Shown in pieces: positions 23,201 through 31,889 of a DNA stretch of 64,000 nt. The stretch covers positions 90,851,108 through 90,915,107 of the forward strand of contig JAAALK010000080.1 in assembly GCA_019279435.1 (NCBI GenBank), given 5' to 3'. The notes beneath the pieces are model-generated. The model saw only the letters and a program-made list of their open reading frames with translations. It ran no database searches and had not been told where the DNA came from. The translations under genes were made by a program, and so were the position numbers. Each line of letters begins with the position of its first letter. Position 1 is the stretch's first letter. The stretch is from Zizania palustris. Its lineage: Eukaryota; Streptophyta; Magnoliopsida; Poales; Poaceae.

Positions 23201-24486
23201 GTTCTATGCGAAAATGGAAAGAGGGGGATACGGCGGTCATGACGGTACCTTCGACAGCGATGAAGGACGGCGGACGACGATCGGCGGTGAGGGTAGACGC
23301 GGAGGGGCTCCTCGGGTGCTCGACGGCGACGGCGATCCTACGGTCTTCTTGGCCAACGAAGGTGTGGCCGAGGTCAGGTGGTCGGCGACGGTCACGACGG
23401 TGGTGATGGCGTGGATGGAGGCGGTTCGAGGCGACGGTGAGCGGTGGCCGGAGGTGAAGCAGGAGAGGTGCACTAAAATGCGAATAATGGGCGTTTTGTT
23501 CGGTCCTGGACTGCGAGAGCGTGGGGGTCGAACGTGGTGGAGGCCAGGGGTATAAATAGAGGCGCCGACGAGGGTTAGAGGGGTCGCATGCATGGAAAGC
23601 CGAGGGGGGTATTTACTCTCCGGTGAGGTTTCGCCATGCAGGTAAACGCGATCCGGGGGCTTAAACACGTGCCTTAATGCGTTTAAATGGCTGGTGGGCC
23701 TCGGGGAATTGAATGTCGGCGTCGGTTTAACGGGAGGAGGAGCCGGCGAGCGGATCCAAGGCGAGGTCATTGGCCGGCGGAGTTAGGGGGTGGCGCGAGG
23801 TGGAGGACGGTCCTGACAGGCGGGGTCCACCGGGCAGCGGGTGCGGACGCGACTGAGGGCGAGGCTGACGGGTGGGGTCGGGCTCGGTCGAGAGAGGGGT
23901 GGTGCCGATAGGTGGGGCCAGGGTGTCGGGCGCGCGCGCGAGAGGAGAGGGGGTCGCTGATGGGTGGGGTCCAATGGTCAGATGGCGCGCGCGGGGAGGA
24001 GTGGGCTGGGCCGGCCGGGAGAGAGAGAAAAAGGGGAGGGAGCCCGTTACTGTTTAAATAAATTTCTGATTAAAATAATCACAGAAAATGGATTAAAATA
24101 TTAGGGCTCCTTCTAAAGTTGATAAAAATTTGTAAAAAATCTCAAAAATATATTTTGGTCTTAGGATCATACATAAAAATTTTCAGCTCCTGGTTGGGCC
24201 ATTTCATCTATGTTGTAGTTCAAAATGGTAAAGGAGGGTATTGAAGGTATTTCCAAAATAATAAATTTCAGGAAATTGGATTAAACAATATTTTTATTAC
24301 TTTGAAAATTTGGGGTGTTACACAGCCCCTCTGCCCGGCAGTCTCTCGCCGCCCGTGTACCTGAGTCACACGTGGCCCAGACACGGCAGGTATCATCCTC
24401 TCTTCACGTCTCCTCTTTGACTTCAATTGACAATCACTCATCACATCTGGAGCCATGAGGCCCATGCTCTTCAACATGGCTCCTCA
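20281..24486 (-). mobile_element. copia-A-type LTR in reverse orientation, split by a solo LTR
   Basis: Read on the minus strand, 24486-24328 and 20905-20281 are homologous to the copia-A LTR. The end TGGCTCCTCA at 24486 is the inverse of TGAGGAGCCA. The GTGTACCTGAGTCA and CCCAATCCG-type blocks and a TATA box (minus TATAAATA, 20464-20471) all match, with the TATA at about 590 bases from the start versus 575 in copia-A. Sequence identity is clearly lower than between the two copia-A LTRs, so this is an older or related copy. The U5 end is not defined; it lies somewhere left of 20281. No pol is attached. Confidence 0.78.
20906..24322 (+). mobile_element. 3.4-kb solo LTR-like element, probably Tekay/Del-type
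   Basis: The element begins TGTGGCGCCCCG and ends GGGGTGTTACA, with 5-bp direct duplications CAGCC at 20901-20905 and 24323-24327. TG…CA ends with a 5-bp duplication are the signature of an LTR element. One TATA box (TATAAATA, 23551-23558) lies about three quarters along, as expected for a long U3. There is no gag, pol, primer site or second LTR, so a solo LTR is the simplest reading. LTRs of 3-4 kb with a TGTRRCRCCCC start are typical of Tekay/Del gypsy elements (established knowledge; the assignment is inference). GC-rich frames at 23160-24060 match nothing I recognise. Confidence 0.72.
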
Positions 24487-25000
24487 ATGTGTACTTCGTT
24501 GTTAGCAGGAACGGAGCCTCGGCCAAGTAAAATGAATCATGTTCGAGTAGAAGCCACCCTCGGAGTTGAGAAACTTCGAATCTATTGAAACTACTTAGAC
24601 GTGATGTGTAGAACCATGGACTCTAAGAACCCCCCAAAGCATTAATTATAGCTTTTGACTTGTTCACATGAGGGGTTATTAAATTACCCCTACGAAGATA
24701 ATTGTATACACTATAATAGTCAGTTTAACGTAGAGGGTAACTTTGTATTACTTTGTTGTAATTTTGCCTATAAATGCCCTTCCTTTACAAGGTAAAAGGC
24801 ATCGAAAAATAGAAGTATTAATCAATATAGTTTATATTCAAAGGCTATTATCCTATTCAGAAGCCTCAAATTCAGTTCAAGCATTAGCGTGATACTTCGA
24901 ACCCTTCGAGGTTTTTTACATTCAAACTTGTTACGTAGTTCTATATTACGCTACCAAGACCTAAACTACAATAAGTTGACCACCATATGCTAAGATGAAT
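24487..25000 (+). repeat. LTR-like fragment, unclassified
   Basis: This is an interval with a well-placed TATA box (TATAAAT, 24769-24775) preceded by GTAATTTTGCC and followed by a transcript-leader-like stretch, plus CTTCGAA motifs. It might be the 3' LTR of the element carrying the antisense relic at 17700-19529. Ends are not determined. Bases 25000-25307 hold nothing recognised. Confidence 0.35.
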
Positions 25001-25859
25001 GTCTAAAAGATTTGAAAACCTTTGGTTTGAGGAAGTAATGTTTATAACAAAGGTGAAAAGCAAGTCATTAAGAAGATTCACTTATCATCTCATCACAACA
25101 AAATTAGCTCATACAAATATTCCTTCTAAATGTTCTGAAGTCTTTGGCTAAACATTCAACCGCCTAACTAAATATAAATGCTATGAAGCTGCCATTCGAG
25201 TTCCAAGTTAACACGAGATAGTCATTCACAAGTAGAGATTTCATCAGTAGAAGCAAAATGCCCAAACATTTCAGATCTAATTTTACCCTAGATTCCATAG
25301 GCAAGAGCTAGTACCTAGAACAATTCTTGGTGTGGCACCAATTCCTGCACTTCACATTGTACCTACAACATCACAAACCATGAAAACACACGGGGTTAGG
25401 ATTGGCACAAGGCTCAGCTGAATCGAATAGAGAAAAGAGGGGAAGATGAGCTGGAAGCAGTACCTGATAGTGTTGTCAGTCTACATGGGGATCTACTAGG
25501 GGATGGGGCAGTTCTAGCACATATTTTTCGCCAGCTTCTTCTTGATGTGGAAGGTGTTGTGCGGCGACTACAATGGAACAAAACAAAAAAAACAAACACA
25601 TAAGTGAAACGTTGGCCCAAACTCCATTAGAGCATCTCCAAAAGGCTTGCTATTCAGCTCTCTAAGCCAAATTTTGGTCATTCATTTCAAAAATTGCACT
25701 CCAACAGATTGGCTATCCCAATGGCCAAGCTATCTGGATGGCTAAATCTGTGTCCCCGCTGGCCAAATGTAGCCAGCCAAGTTGAATGGCTATTTTTGGT
25801 GGGCCCCACGCTGGCAGGAACTTTTCCCATCTCTAGTGCTACTTTCCCATCTGCTACCT

Positions 25860-26165
25860 TCTCCACGCTCGGGCCGCCGCCGCTCCGCCGCTGCTCCACC
25901 GTAGCTCGGGCCACCGCTCCGCCGCCACTCCGCTGCTTTGGGCGCCGCTCGGGCCGCCTCCCCGCCGCCGGGCTCGCGCATCGCTCGGGCCGCCCTGCCC
26001 GCCGCCAGGGTCGCGTGCCGCTCGGGCCGCCCCGCCCGCCACTCGCTCAGCCCACTGCGCCGGTAGCCGCTCGGGCCACCTCGCCCGCCGGCCGCCCCGC
26101 CCGCTGCTCAGGTCGCCTCGCTCTTTGCTCAGGTTGCCCCGCCCACCGAGCCGACGCCACCAGTC
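25860..26165. repeat. GC-rich GCTCGGGCCGCC-type repeat block inside the Harbinger element
   Basis: About 300 bases are strongly C/G-rich, with at least seven degenerate copies of GCTCGGGCCGCC. The rest of the element is AT-rich. The block ends near a GAGGTGAGATCTG that looks like a splice donor on the plus strand, so it may be a captured 5' exon of a host gene. Frames through it are low-complexity. Confidence 0.6.
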
Positions 26166-26425
26166 CCCGTTTCTCCGCCGACGAGGTGAGATCTGTATGC
26201 ATGTACATGCTGGATTGCTAGCAGATTGGCTTAGGGTTTAGTAGCAGAAACTTTGTGTGCATTCTCTGTGCATGTGAAGGTTAGGAGGGGGATGAAACAT
26301 CAGCACCACATTTTTTTCCCTCAATAAACTCCAGGCTCTAATTTTGATTTATATTTTTGAATGATATTAATAGTGCTCTGTCCAATTTTCTGCTCTTGTA
26401 ACCTCATCTAGCAAGATGGGAGTAT

Positions 26426-27103
26426 TCAGAAAAGCTGAAGTCTTTCATTTTCAGACAAAGCCTTCCCTGAACAGCAGAAGGTGGTTTTATAGCTTGGATG
26501 GAGGGTGAATTTTTGAGTGACATATTGTGTTCGGGCAATGATTTCAATGGAAGTGAACAACCGTTCATAGTTCCTGAGCAACAAGAGGCAATCTTTTGCA
26601 AGATAATCATCCAAAAAATCAGCGGCCACACCAAATGTTATCATTCGAAAAGTGGCGGTAATCTTTTGCAAAGCAGATAATCCAAGTATTCCAGCACAAT
26701 TTCTTGTTTGCGCAAAATAAGAATCATGATTTTCTACAGCATGGACAATGCACATATACAAAGATCGAGACATCCTAAACCTACAAATATAATAGAGTAC
26801 CATTACAATATGATCAAGTAAAGTCAAAAAGGGCAAAATGATGGTTGCATACCTTCGACGAAACAAAACTGGACCATACGTAGGATTATCTGAAAAATAG
26901 TCTCTCATCAATCTACTATGTCGTTCTGCTCTATCGCGATTAATCACTATATGCCCGGGGACGGAACCTCTTCTTCCTGACGCATTGGTTTGGGCTTCAT
27001 AGTGATGATGTATCATCAGGGTTGTTGCCATAATGAACTCATCGTCATCATCTGACGATGACGACTCCAACACAATTTGCATAGCTCGGCTACGACGCCT
27101 CAT
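26426..27103 (-). pseudogene. Harbinger transposase, N-terminal fragment with in-frame intron
   Basis: The 225-residue frame starts MRRRSRAMQIVLES, with an acidic SSSSDDDDEF stretch, HIVINRDRAERHSRLM and DYFSDNPTYGP. After FRRR the sequence runs into a 72-bp candidate intron, GTATGC to TTTGTAG, lying in frame. Splicing it joins FRRR to FRMSRSLYMCIV, the usual Harbinger order. The conserved block NCAGILGLSALQKITATFRM and YGVAAD-like VAADFLDDYL follow. The frame ends about where the DDE nuclease domain should begin, and none of the catalytic acidic motifs is present. It is therefore a truncated transposase. Confidence 0.85.
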
Positions 27104-27543
27104 TGTGACATGGTGGTGGAGAATAAAGTAGGGGAAAATGATGAAGAGTTGTGTGGTAGAGATAAGTGAAGGAACACATATATATAGATGTTTAAAATTG
27201 AAACTAGCCGTTAGATTATGGAGAGTGTAAAATAGAGAGGCTTTTGGAGAGTGTACACTAGCCGTTAGAATATGGAGAGGGAACTAGCCGTTAGGATTTG
27301 GAGAGTTGAAAATGGAGAGTCTGTTGGAGTGTGCAGTAAATATAGAGAGGAATCTTTTTGGAGAGTTGGCTAAATGGACAAATGGAGAGGCAAATATGGA
27401 GAGTCTTTTGGAGATGCTCTTAGAGATTAGGGTGATTGAAACGCTAGCCTAGGCACCATTACAGGCGAGGGCGAGGGCGAGGGCCAGGGTGAGGATTTTA
27501 CCATCATTGTGGTGGGGAAGAAGGAACGACAATGGTGATGTCA

Positions 27544-27551
27544 AAACCCTA
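27544..27551 (-). promoter_or_regulatory. telo-box of the RPL39 pseudogene
   Basis: AAACCCTA (plus strand; TAGGGTTT on the gene strand) lies 37 bases upstream of the RPL39 start and is followed by a pyrimidine-rich leader. Telo-boxes near the transcription start are characteristic of plant ribosomal-protein genes. Confidence 0.6.
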
Positions 27552-27552
27552 G

Positions 27553-28293
27553 ACATGTGATCGAGAGGGTCAGAATATGTAGATCGATGTGCCATCCCGA
27601 CACACAGCGTAGGTACAAGCGAGAAATGGCGGGTCATAGGCGAGGAGGTCGGTCACACTCATGTTCAGGCTTTAGTCACACGGTTCCTCCGCTTTCCTCT
27701 CTCTTCTTCCTTTGTCCTCCCTTGTCGCTCGCTTCAATTAGGATCGATACGACTCAGGAGCCACATGGGAGTGCTGAGTGCGGGCGGGGTGGGACGGTGG
27801 GGATAAGAAAAGGAAGGGGATGAAGAAGATCATCTATTAGAGACGAGCACATAAAGGGCTGAGAGATTATCACAAATTTTGCTCGAGGATTACAGCGGAT
27901 GATCTTGTGGGCCCTAGGTGCTAATTGCATGGGGCATAGGTAATTTTAGGATTTCCATCACCGTGAGAGGTTTGTGCGATGAGCGTGAGGGCAAAGAGCT
28001 TATCGCAAATTCTGTTGAGTGATTATGGCGGGAGTGCGGTTGGGGTAGTGGGAGATGGTTGGGCCACCAGGTAGGGGAGAAGGAAGGGTTAAGATTTAAC
28101 ATAAATGAATGAAGGGATATGATTTATTAGATAATTGTCCATGATTACAACCATACTTTGTCAATTATATAGTAGGATAGAGTAAAAAAGAGATAAAGTA
28201 AAAATATAAAGTTTACTCAACTTTAGAGCAAAAGTACAATTAATCATAAACTTTGACACTACGCCCATACATGAGAGATGGGATAAGTGGCTA
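27553..28293. other. upstream region of the RPL39 pseudogene, no gene recognised
   Basis: The part near 27553 is the leader/promoter side of the RPL39 copy. The rest shows short GC-rich frames and, from about 28090, AT-rich sequence. No conserved coding signal is seen. Confidence 0.4.
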
Positions 28294-28605
28294 AGGGGTT
28301 ATTTGCCCCTTTGGGGCTAAATTTTAGCTTTAAACATGAGCTAATTATAAAAATAATTGTAGAACCTCTAGGCTAATTTATGAGACAAATCTATTAAACC
28401 TAATTAATTCATGATTTGACAATGTGGTGCTACAGTAAAAATATGTTAATGATGAATTAATTAAGTTTAATATATTTGTCTCGTGAATTAGCCTAGAGGT
28501 TTTATAATTAATTTTATAATTAACTCATATTTAATCTTTCTAATTAGCATCTGAACATCTGATGTGACAAGCACTAAAGTTTAGCTCATGTCCTCCAAAC
28601 ACCCC
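28294..28605. mobile_element. Tourist-like MITE with long internal hairpin
   Basis: The element is about 312 bp, with termini GGGGTTATTTGCCCC and TCCAAACACCCC (imperfect inverted repeats) flanked by TAA/TTA. The middle folds back: the arms at about 28360-28418 and 28445-28503 (ACCTCTAGGCTAATTTATGAG / CTCGTGAATTAGCCTAGAGGT) are near-complementary. It is non-coding. This is a common grass MITE pattern. Confidence 0.72.
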
Positions 28606-28931
28606 TTAAATCATGGCAACTATATTCCGGCATTACTCGTGGTTTTACCTTGTCGTGGAAACATTTAGAGAGAGAAGAATGAAAGAAACTTAAACCTCAA
28701 AAGACAACAAATTTGATTCGTGGTGATCTTTGAAACATAGTTGCAACATTGTGCGTTTTCAAATTCTTTCAAAACCTGGACTTTGGTTCCTCTCGATTAT
28801 TCATATGATGGTACATAGGAAAATAATACAGCCTTATTTCATACAAGAAAGGAATCCTGCTGCAGGGAAAATTGCTTTGAGGTCTCTCCAAGCTCAGAGT
28901 GTCACTCTCCTCTCTTGGTTTTGTATAATCT
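28606..28931. other. 3' flank of sHSP-1
   Basis: AT-rich sequence between the MITE and the sHSP-1 stop codon. It presumably includes the 3' UTR; no other feature is seen. Confidence 0.4.
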
Positions 28932-29901
28932 CTAGTCTGCTTTGGCGTTCCGATTGCCCCCATCCGGGCTTTGGGTTTCTTTAGGGCCCGCTGTCTGCGT
29001 GCCACCCCCACCTTGTGCCTTGTTCAGGCCCGTTGAAGATGTGGCACCAACACCTTGGGTCTGGTTCAGGCCACTCTTGGGCCCAGGGCCAACTGGGCCT
29101 TTGTTTGGTTCAAATATTTGGTTCAGGCCTTTGCCACTGCGGTCTTTGCTAGGTTCCGTGCTGCTAGGAATTTGGGCCGGGCCTTGTGGCCCTAACCTTA
29201 TTTTGGTGGCTCGGCGACCGGTGGACTTGCCAACAGTCACCTCCAGCATCCCGGCCTTGAGCTCCGCCCTCACGTTGTTGCTGTCGTACTCCTTTGTCAT
29301 GAGCAGCCGGACATGGAAGGAGCCCACCCCATGGACGTCCTCGGGCGGCGTGTCTTCGCCGTCGGCGGCACCGTGGACCTTTCGCTTGATCTCTAGCACG
29401 TCCTCGCCTGCGGTGATCTCAAGGTCGTCTTCGGAGAGCCCTGGAACCTGGAACCACAGCCTCACGTAGCTCTCCTCCTCCTTGATGTCCCATCTCTCCT
29501 TGCTGTCCGGCGGCGGTACAGGGTACAGTAAAACTGCATATTAATATTGCACACGAACCGGAGAATTGTCACTGGTAAAAATTTATACAAATCAGAGTAA
29601 TTGTACTGATAAAATATTAGGATGCGATGAGTTAATTAATTTATAGTTAGGTATGGAGCATTGGAGCAAGATAAGAAATCAAAATGAAGGAGTCACCAGT
29701 CGGAGGAATGCTGAATGCAGGTCGGTGTTTCTCCGGGAGAGCACGTGTCATGGGAAGAGGCCGCCGGCACTTGACGGCGGCGGAAGCAGGGAACGGCCCC
29801 GACGCCGGCGGCTTCCAATAATGTCTAACCCGTGCGCCGGACGACCCCTGCACCGCCGGCGACCTGCTCACCGGAGCAAACGAGGCCACAACCGTCGACA
29901 T
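28932..29901 (-). CDS. small heat-shock protein (HSP20 family), probably plastid-targeted, two exons
   Basis: This is an ATP-independent chaperone of the alpha-crystallin family that holds unfolding proteins. Exon 1 is 29697-29901 (ATG at 29901), then donor GTGACT, a 163-bp intron and acceptor ATATGCAG. Exon 2 is 28932-29533. Spliced, it gives 268 residues in one frame. Residues 1 to about 50 are rich in Ser, Ala, Arg and Pro (MSTVVASFAPVSRSP, ending near AAVKCRR), fitting a plastid transit peptide. The alpha-crystallin domain starts RWDIKEEESYVRLWFQVPGL and ends in the hallmark AELKAGMLEVTV. An unusual ~85-residue Gly/Asn/Gln-rich tail follows, with GLNQ/GLNK repeats, instead of a short tail with an I-x-I motif. 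A TATA box lies at 30003-30009. The frame is intact; a paralogue is at 63508. Confidence 0.85.
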
Positions 29902-30002
29902 GACAACACTAGTAGAAACAGCACTACAGCAGCAAGTAAATTTGAGAAGAAATAATTGATTAACGCAGGTTCATTGTGTTCTAGTCTGAAGCCATTCTGC
30001 TG

Positions 30003-30009
30003 ATTTATA
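30003..30009 (-). promoter_or_regulatory. TATA box of sHSP-1
   Basis: TATAAAT on the minus strand, about 100 bases upstream of the start codon. I did not find a canonical heat-shock element (alternating nGAAn/nTTCn with two-base spacing) immediately upstream. Confidence 0.5.
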
Positions 30010-30420
30010 CTTGAGCATGGAAGGTAGCGTTTATATGTTGTGAGAGATCGAGGACCGACGAATCTGTTGTTGTTGGGTCACCTTTGCTTGGTCGGGTTAG
30101 CAGGGAATAAAGAGAGAAAAAACAAGCTCTCCCGGAAGCTGGTATGGTAAGTAAAGTGAGGATTCTGCAGCAGCTGGATGGATGCCAATCTTGCTGCTCT
30201 TTGGTCGAGGGTCAGTGGATCGATGTGTTCATTTTATTGGGCATGTTTCTTTTCTCTTTCCTTTTTTCTTTTCTTCATAAGGAGACATGAATGCTACTTA
30301 TAGCTCATCAATTTGTGTCTTGAAATTGTATTTCTCAATGTGTTTCCCAATATTTGTGGTCTAATGATTTTTTTTAGAAAAAATTTCAATTGTATGTGCC
30401 GATTCAAAAAATTTTAAAAA
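30010..30420. other. sHSP-1 upstream region
   Basis: No coding signal. A pyrimidine-rich stretch (TTTCTTTTCTCTTTCC…) lies at about 30248-30280. It probably includes distal promoter sequence of sHSP-1. Confidence 0.3.
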
Positions 30421-30995
30421 TAGGTATCAGTCGGCCGACCATCGGCTGAATCAAGTGGCATCAGCTCTGGTTCGACCGATGGTCGGCCGAACCTCGCCAC
30501 GTAAACTTAGTTTGACCGACCATCGGTTGAATCAAGTTGATGTGGCCACAACGGCTAATCCACGTGTTCGTGCAACGACTAATTTGGCCGAATCAGGCCA
30601 CGTCAGCCTGGTTCAGCCGACCATTGACCGAACCAAGCTGACATGGCCTGGTTTGGCCATTCAAAGACCGAACTTGGCCCTATAAAAGAGGGGCAAACGC
30701 CCCTTTCTTAGCACATCCTCGGCCTCGGCACTTCTCCAACAAATTGTCTCTCTTCCTAGGTAAGTCTCTCCTCCTTATTTTTTCCCATAGTTATTAAGCT
30801 TAGATTAATTTAGTAGTAGATTAGAAGTAAATTAGTAGTAATTTAGGAGTATATTAGGGATAGTTAGAGTAATGTAGGGGTAGTTTAATCAAGTTTTGGA
30901 GATGATTTAGAGTACTATACGGTTCTTTTACAAGTAGTTTAGAGAAAATGTAGATATATTTTGAATATACTGCATTTATGTAGATATATTAGAAG
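30421..30995 (+). promoter_or_regulatory. promoter-like region with CCGACCATCGG repeats and TATA box
   Basis: CCGACCATCGG occurs at 30435-30445 and 30516-30526, with its inverse CCGATGGTCGG at 30476-30486 and weaker copies to about 30630. A TATA box (TATAAAAG) is at 30681-30688. A leader with a possible intron donor (CTAGGTAAGTC, about 30756) leads to the decayed gene at 30996. This looks like its promoter. Confidence 0.5.
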
Positions 30996-31575
30996 ATGGT
31001 GCAAAAGGATAAATCTAATCACAGTTATGATCCTCGTCATCATTTGTCAAAAGGTGTTGAACCCCCCATGTATTTCTATGAAGACAAATGTAAATTCATG
31101 AGAAGCATGGATGACCTCACGTACGAGATGGGGTATTGAAAGTGTGATAACTACTGTTGGACTCCTGAAAAGCCAAAGCCAAGGCTAAAGCGTGGATCAC
31201 GTGTGAACAAACTGGTATGAATAACTTTTTGTTCAGTTCATTTATATATTGTTCTCGAATAAATCACTTACAATATGTCTATTAATATTTATGCGTGTAG
31301 ATAACTCCTCCACTGTCACCACCTCCACTATGTGACTTTGTCAAATGGATCAACAAAGAGGTGGATTCGGAGGACTGAGCCTCTCTTATGAGGCACAAGA
31401 AGTTCAACAGGGAGCTCTCTAAGATGAGATACTAGAGGGAATGTGAGGGTGAGGAAGAATATAAAAGGAGGGAGGAGGTGGAGCTCAAGGCAAGAGAGGG
31501 CTTGTTGTGCTAAAGAAGCAGACCTGAGGTCATAAGGAAGTGAAAGTACCATCGCTACACTCATTAATCACATAG
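30996..31575 (+). pseudogene. zinc-ribbon (GRF-like) gene, decayed copy 1
   Basis: A two-exon relic. Exon 1 (30996-31214) begins ATG and reads GVEPPMYFYEDKCKFMRSMD, then YxKCDNYCW and KPRLKRGSRVNKL, followed by donor GTATGA. Exon 2 starts at 31301 after GCGTGTAG with a Pro-rich PPLSPPPLCDFVKWINKE, then a highly charged helix (RECEGEEEYKRREEVELKARE). The spaced Cys pairs with a closing CDFxxWI motif resemble plant GRF-type zinc-ribbon proteins often associated with transposon-rich DNA. At least four in-frame stops (for example at about 31136) make it non-functional. The family call is from motif pattern only. Confidence 0.6.
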
Positions 31576-31889
31576 TGTAGTTTGTATTTTTAAATTTTTA
31601 CTGTACTGTGTTATGTCGTGTACTCCTTTATGTGTTGTTCGTGCTATACTATTTTAATTACTACGTATTTGTCACTTTAACGTGCTACGAGTTTGATCAT
31701 AAAATTATGAGTAGATGTTTTTCCTCGAACTTTTCTAGAAAACAACGTAACTCCGTGGAAATAGTTCAAGACAATTTGATATAAATGTTAGCAATGCACA
31801 CAATACAATATTCAAAGATGTTCGACAACAAAACAACATAACTACGCGTAATAAAGAGTTCATTACAAATGGCGTGGAACTACCATCCT

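Larger units (their letters stand above)
25630..27419 (-). mobile_element. PIF/Harbinger-like DNA transposon, internally altered
   Basis: This 1790-bp element is bounded by inverted repeats GAGCATCTCCAAAAG and its complement …CTTTTGGAGATGCTC, with TTA target duplications at 25627-25629 and 27420-27422, diagnostic of PIF/Harbinger. It holds the N-terminal part of a Harbinger transposase on the minus strand (26426-27103). The expected catalytic half is missing. In its place is a GC-rich block (25860-26165) of unrelated character, so the element is non-autonomous. It sits in intron 1 of the RPL39 pseudogene. Confidence 0.88.
25308..27507 (-). pseudogene. RPL39: 60S ribosomal protein L39 pseudogene, three exons, Harbinger in intron 1
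   Basis: RPL39 is a 51-residue protein of the large ribosomal subunit. On the minus strand, exon 1 is 27502-27507 (ATGATG, donor GTAAAATC). Exon 2 is 25464-25567, after a pyrimidine-rich acceptor TTGTTCCATTGTAG, reading HNTFHIKKKLAKNM…NCPIP…TDNTI. Exon 3 is 25308-25362 after acceptor GTTGTAG, reading RYNVKCRNWCHTK. This aligns over the whole family length (SHKTFRIKKKLAKKMRQN…; RYNAKRRHWRRTK). Intron 2 is 101 bp with GT..AG. Intron 1 would be 141 bp without the 1.79-kb Harbinger insertion. Exon 2 has four in-frame stops, mostly explicable as C-to-T or G-to-A decay. Retained introns show it arose from a DNA copy, not a processed mRNA. Confidence 0.85.

Noticed and set aside
23160..24060. GC-rich frames on both strands (up to 177 codons)
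   Set aside because: Within the long solo LTR, both strands open, low complexity and no recognised motif; composition explains them.
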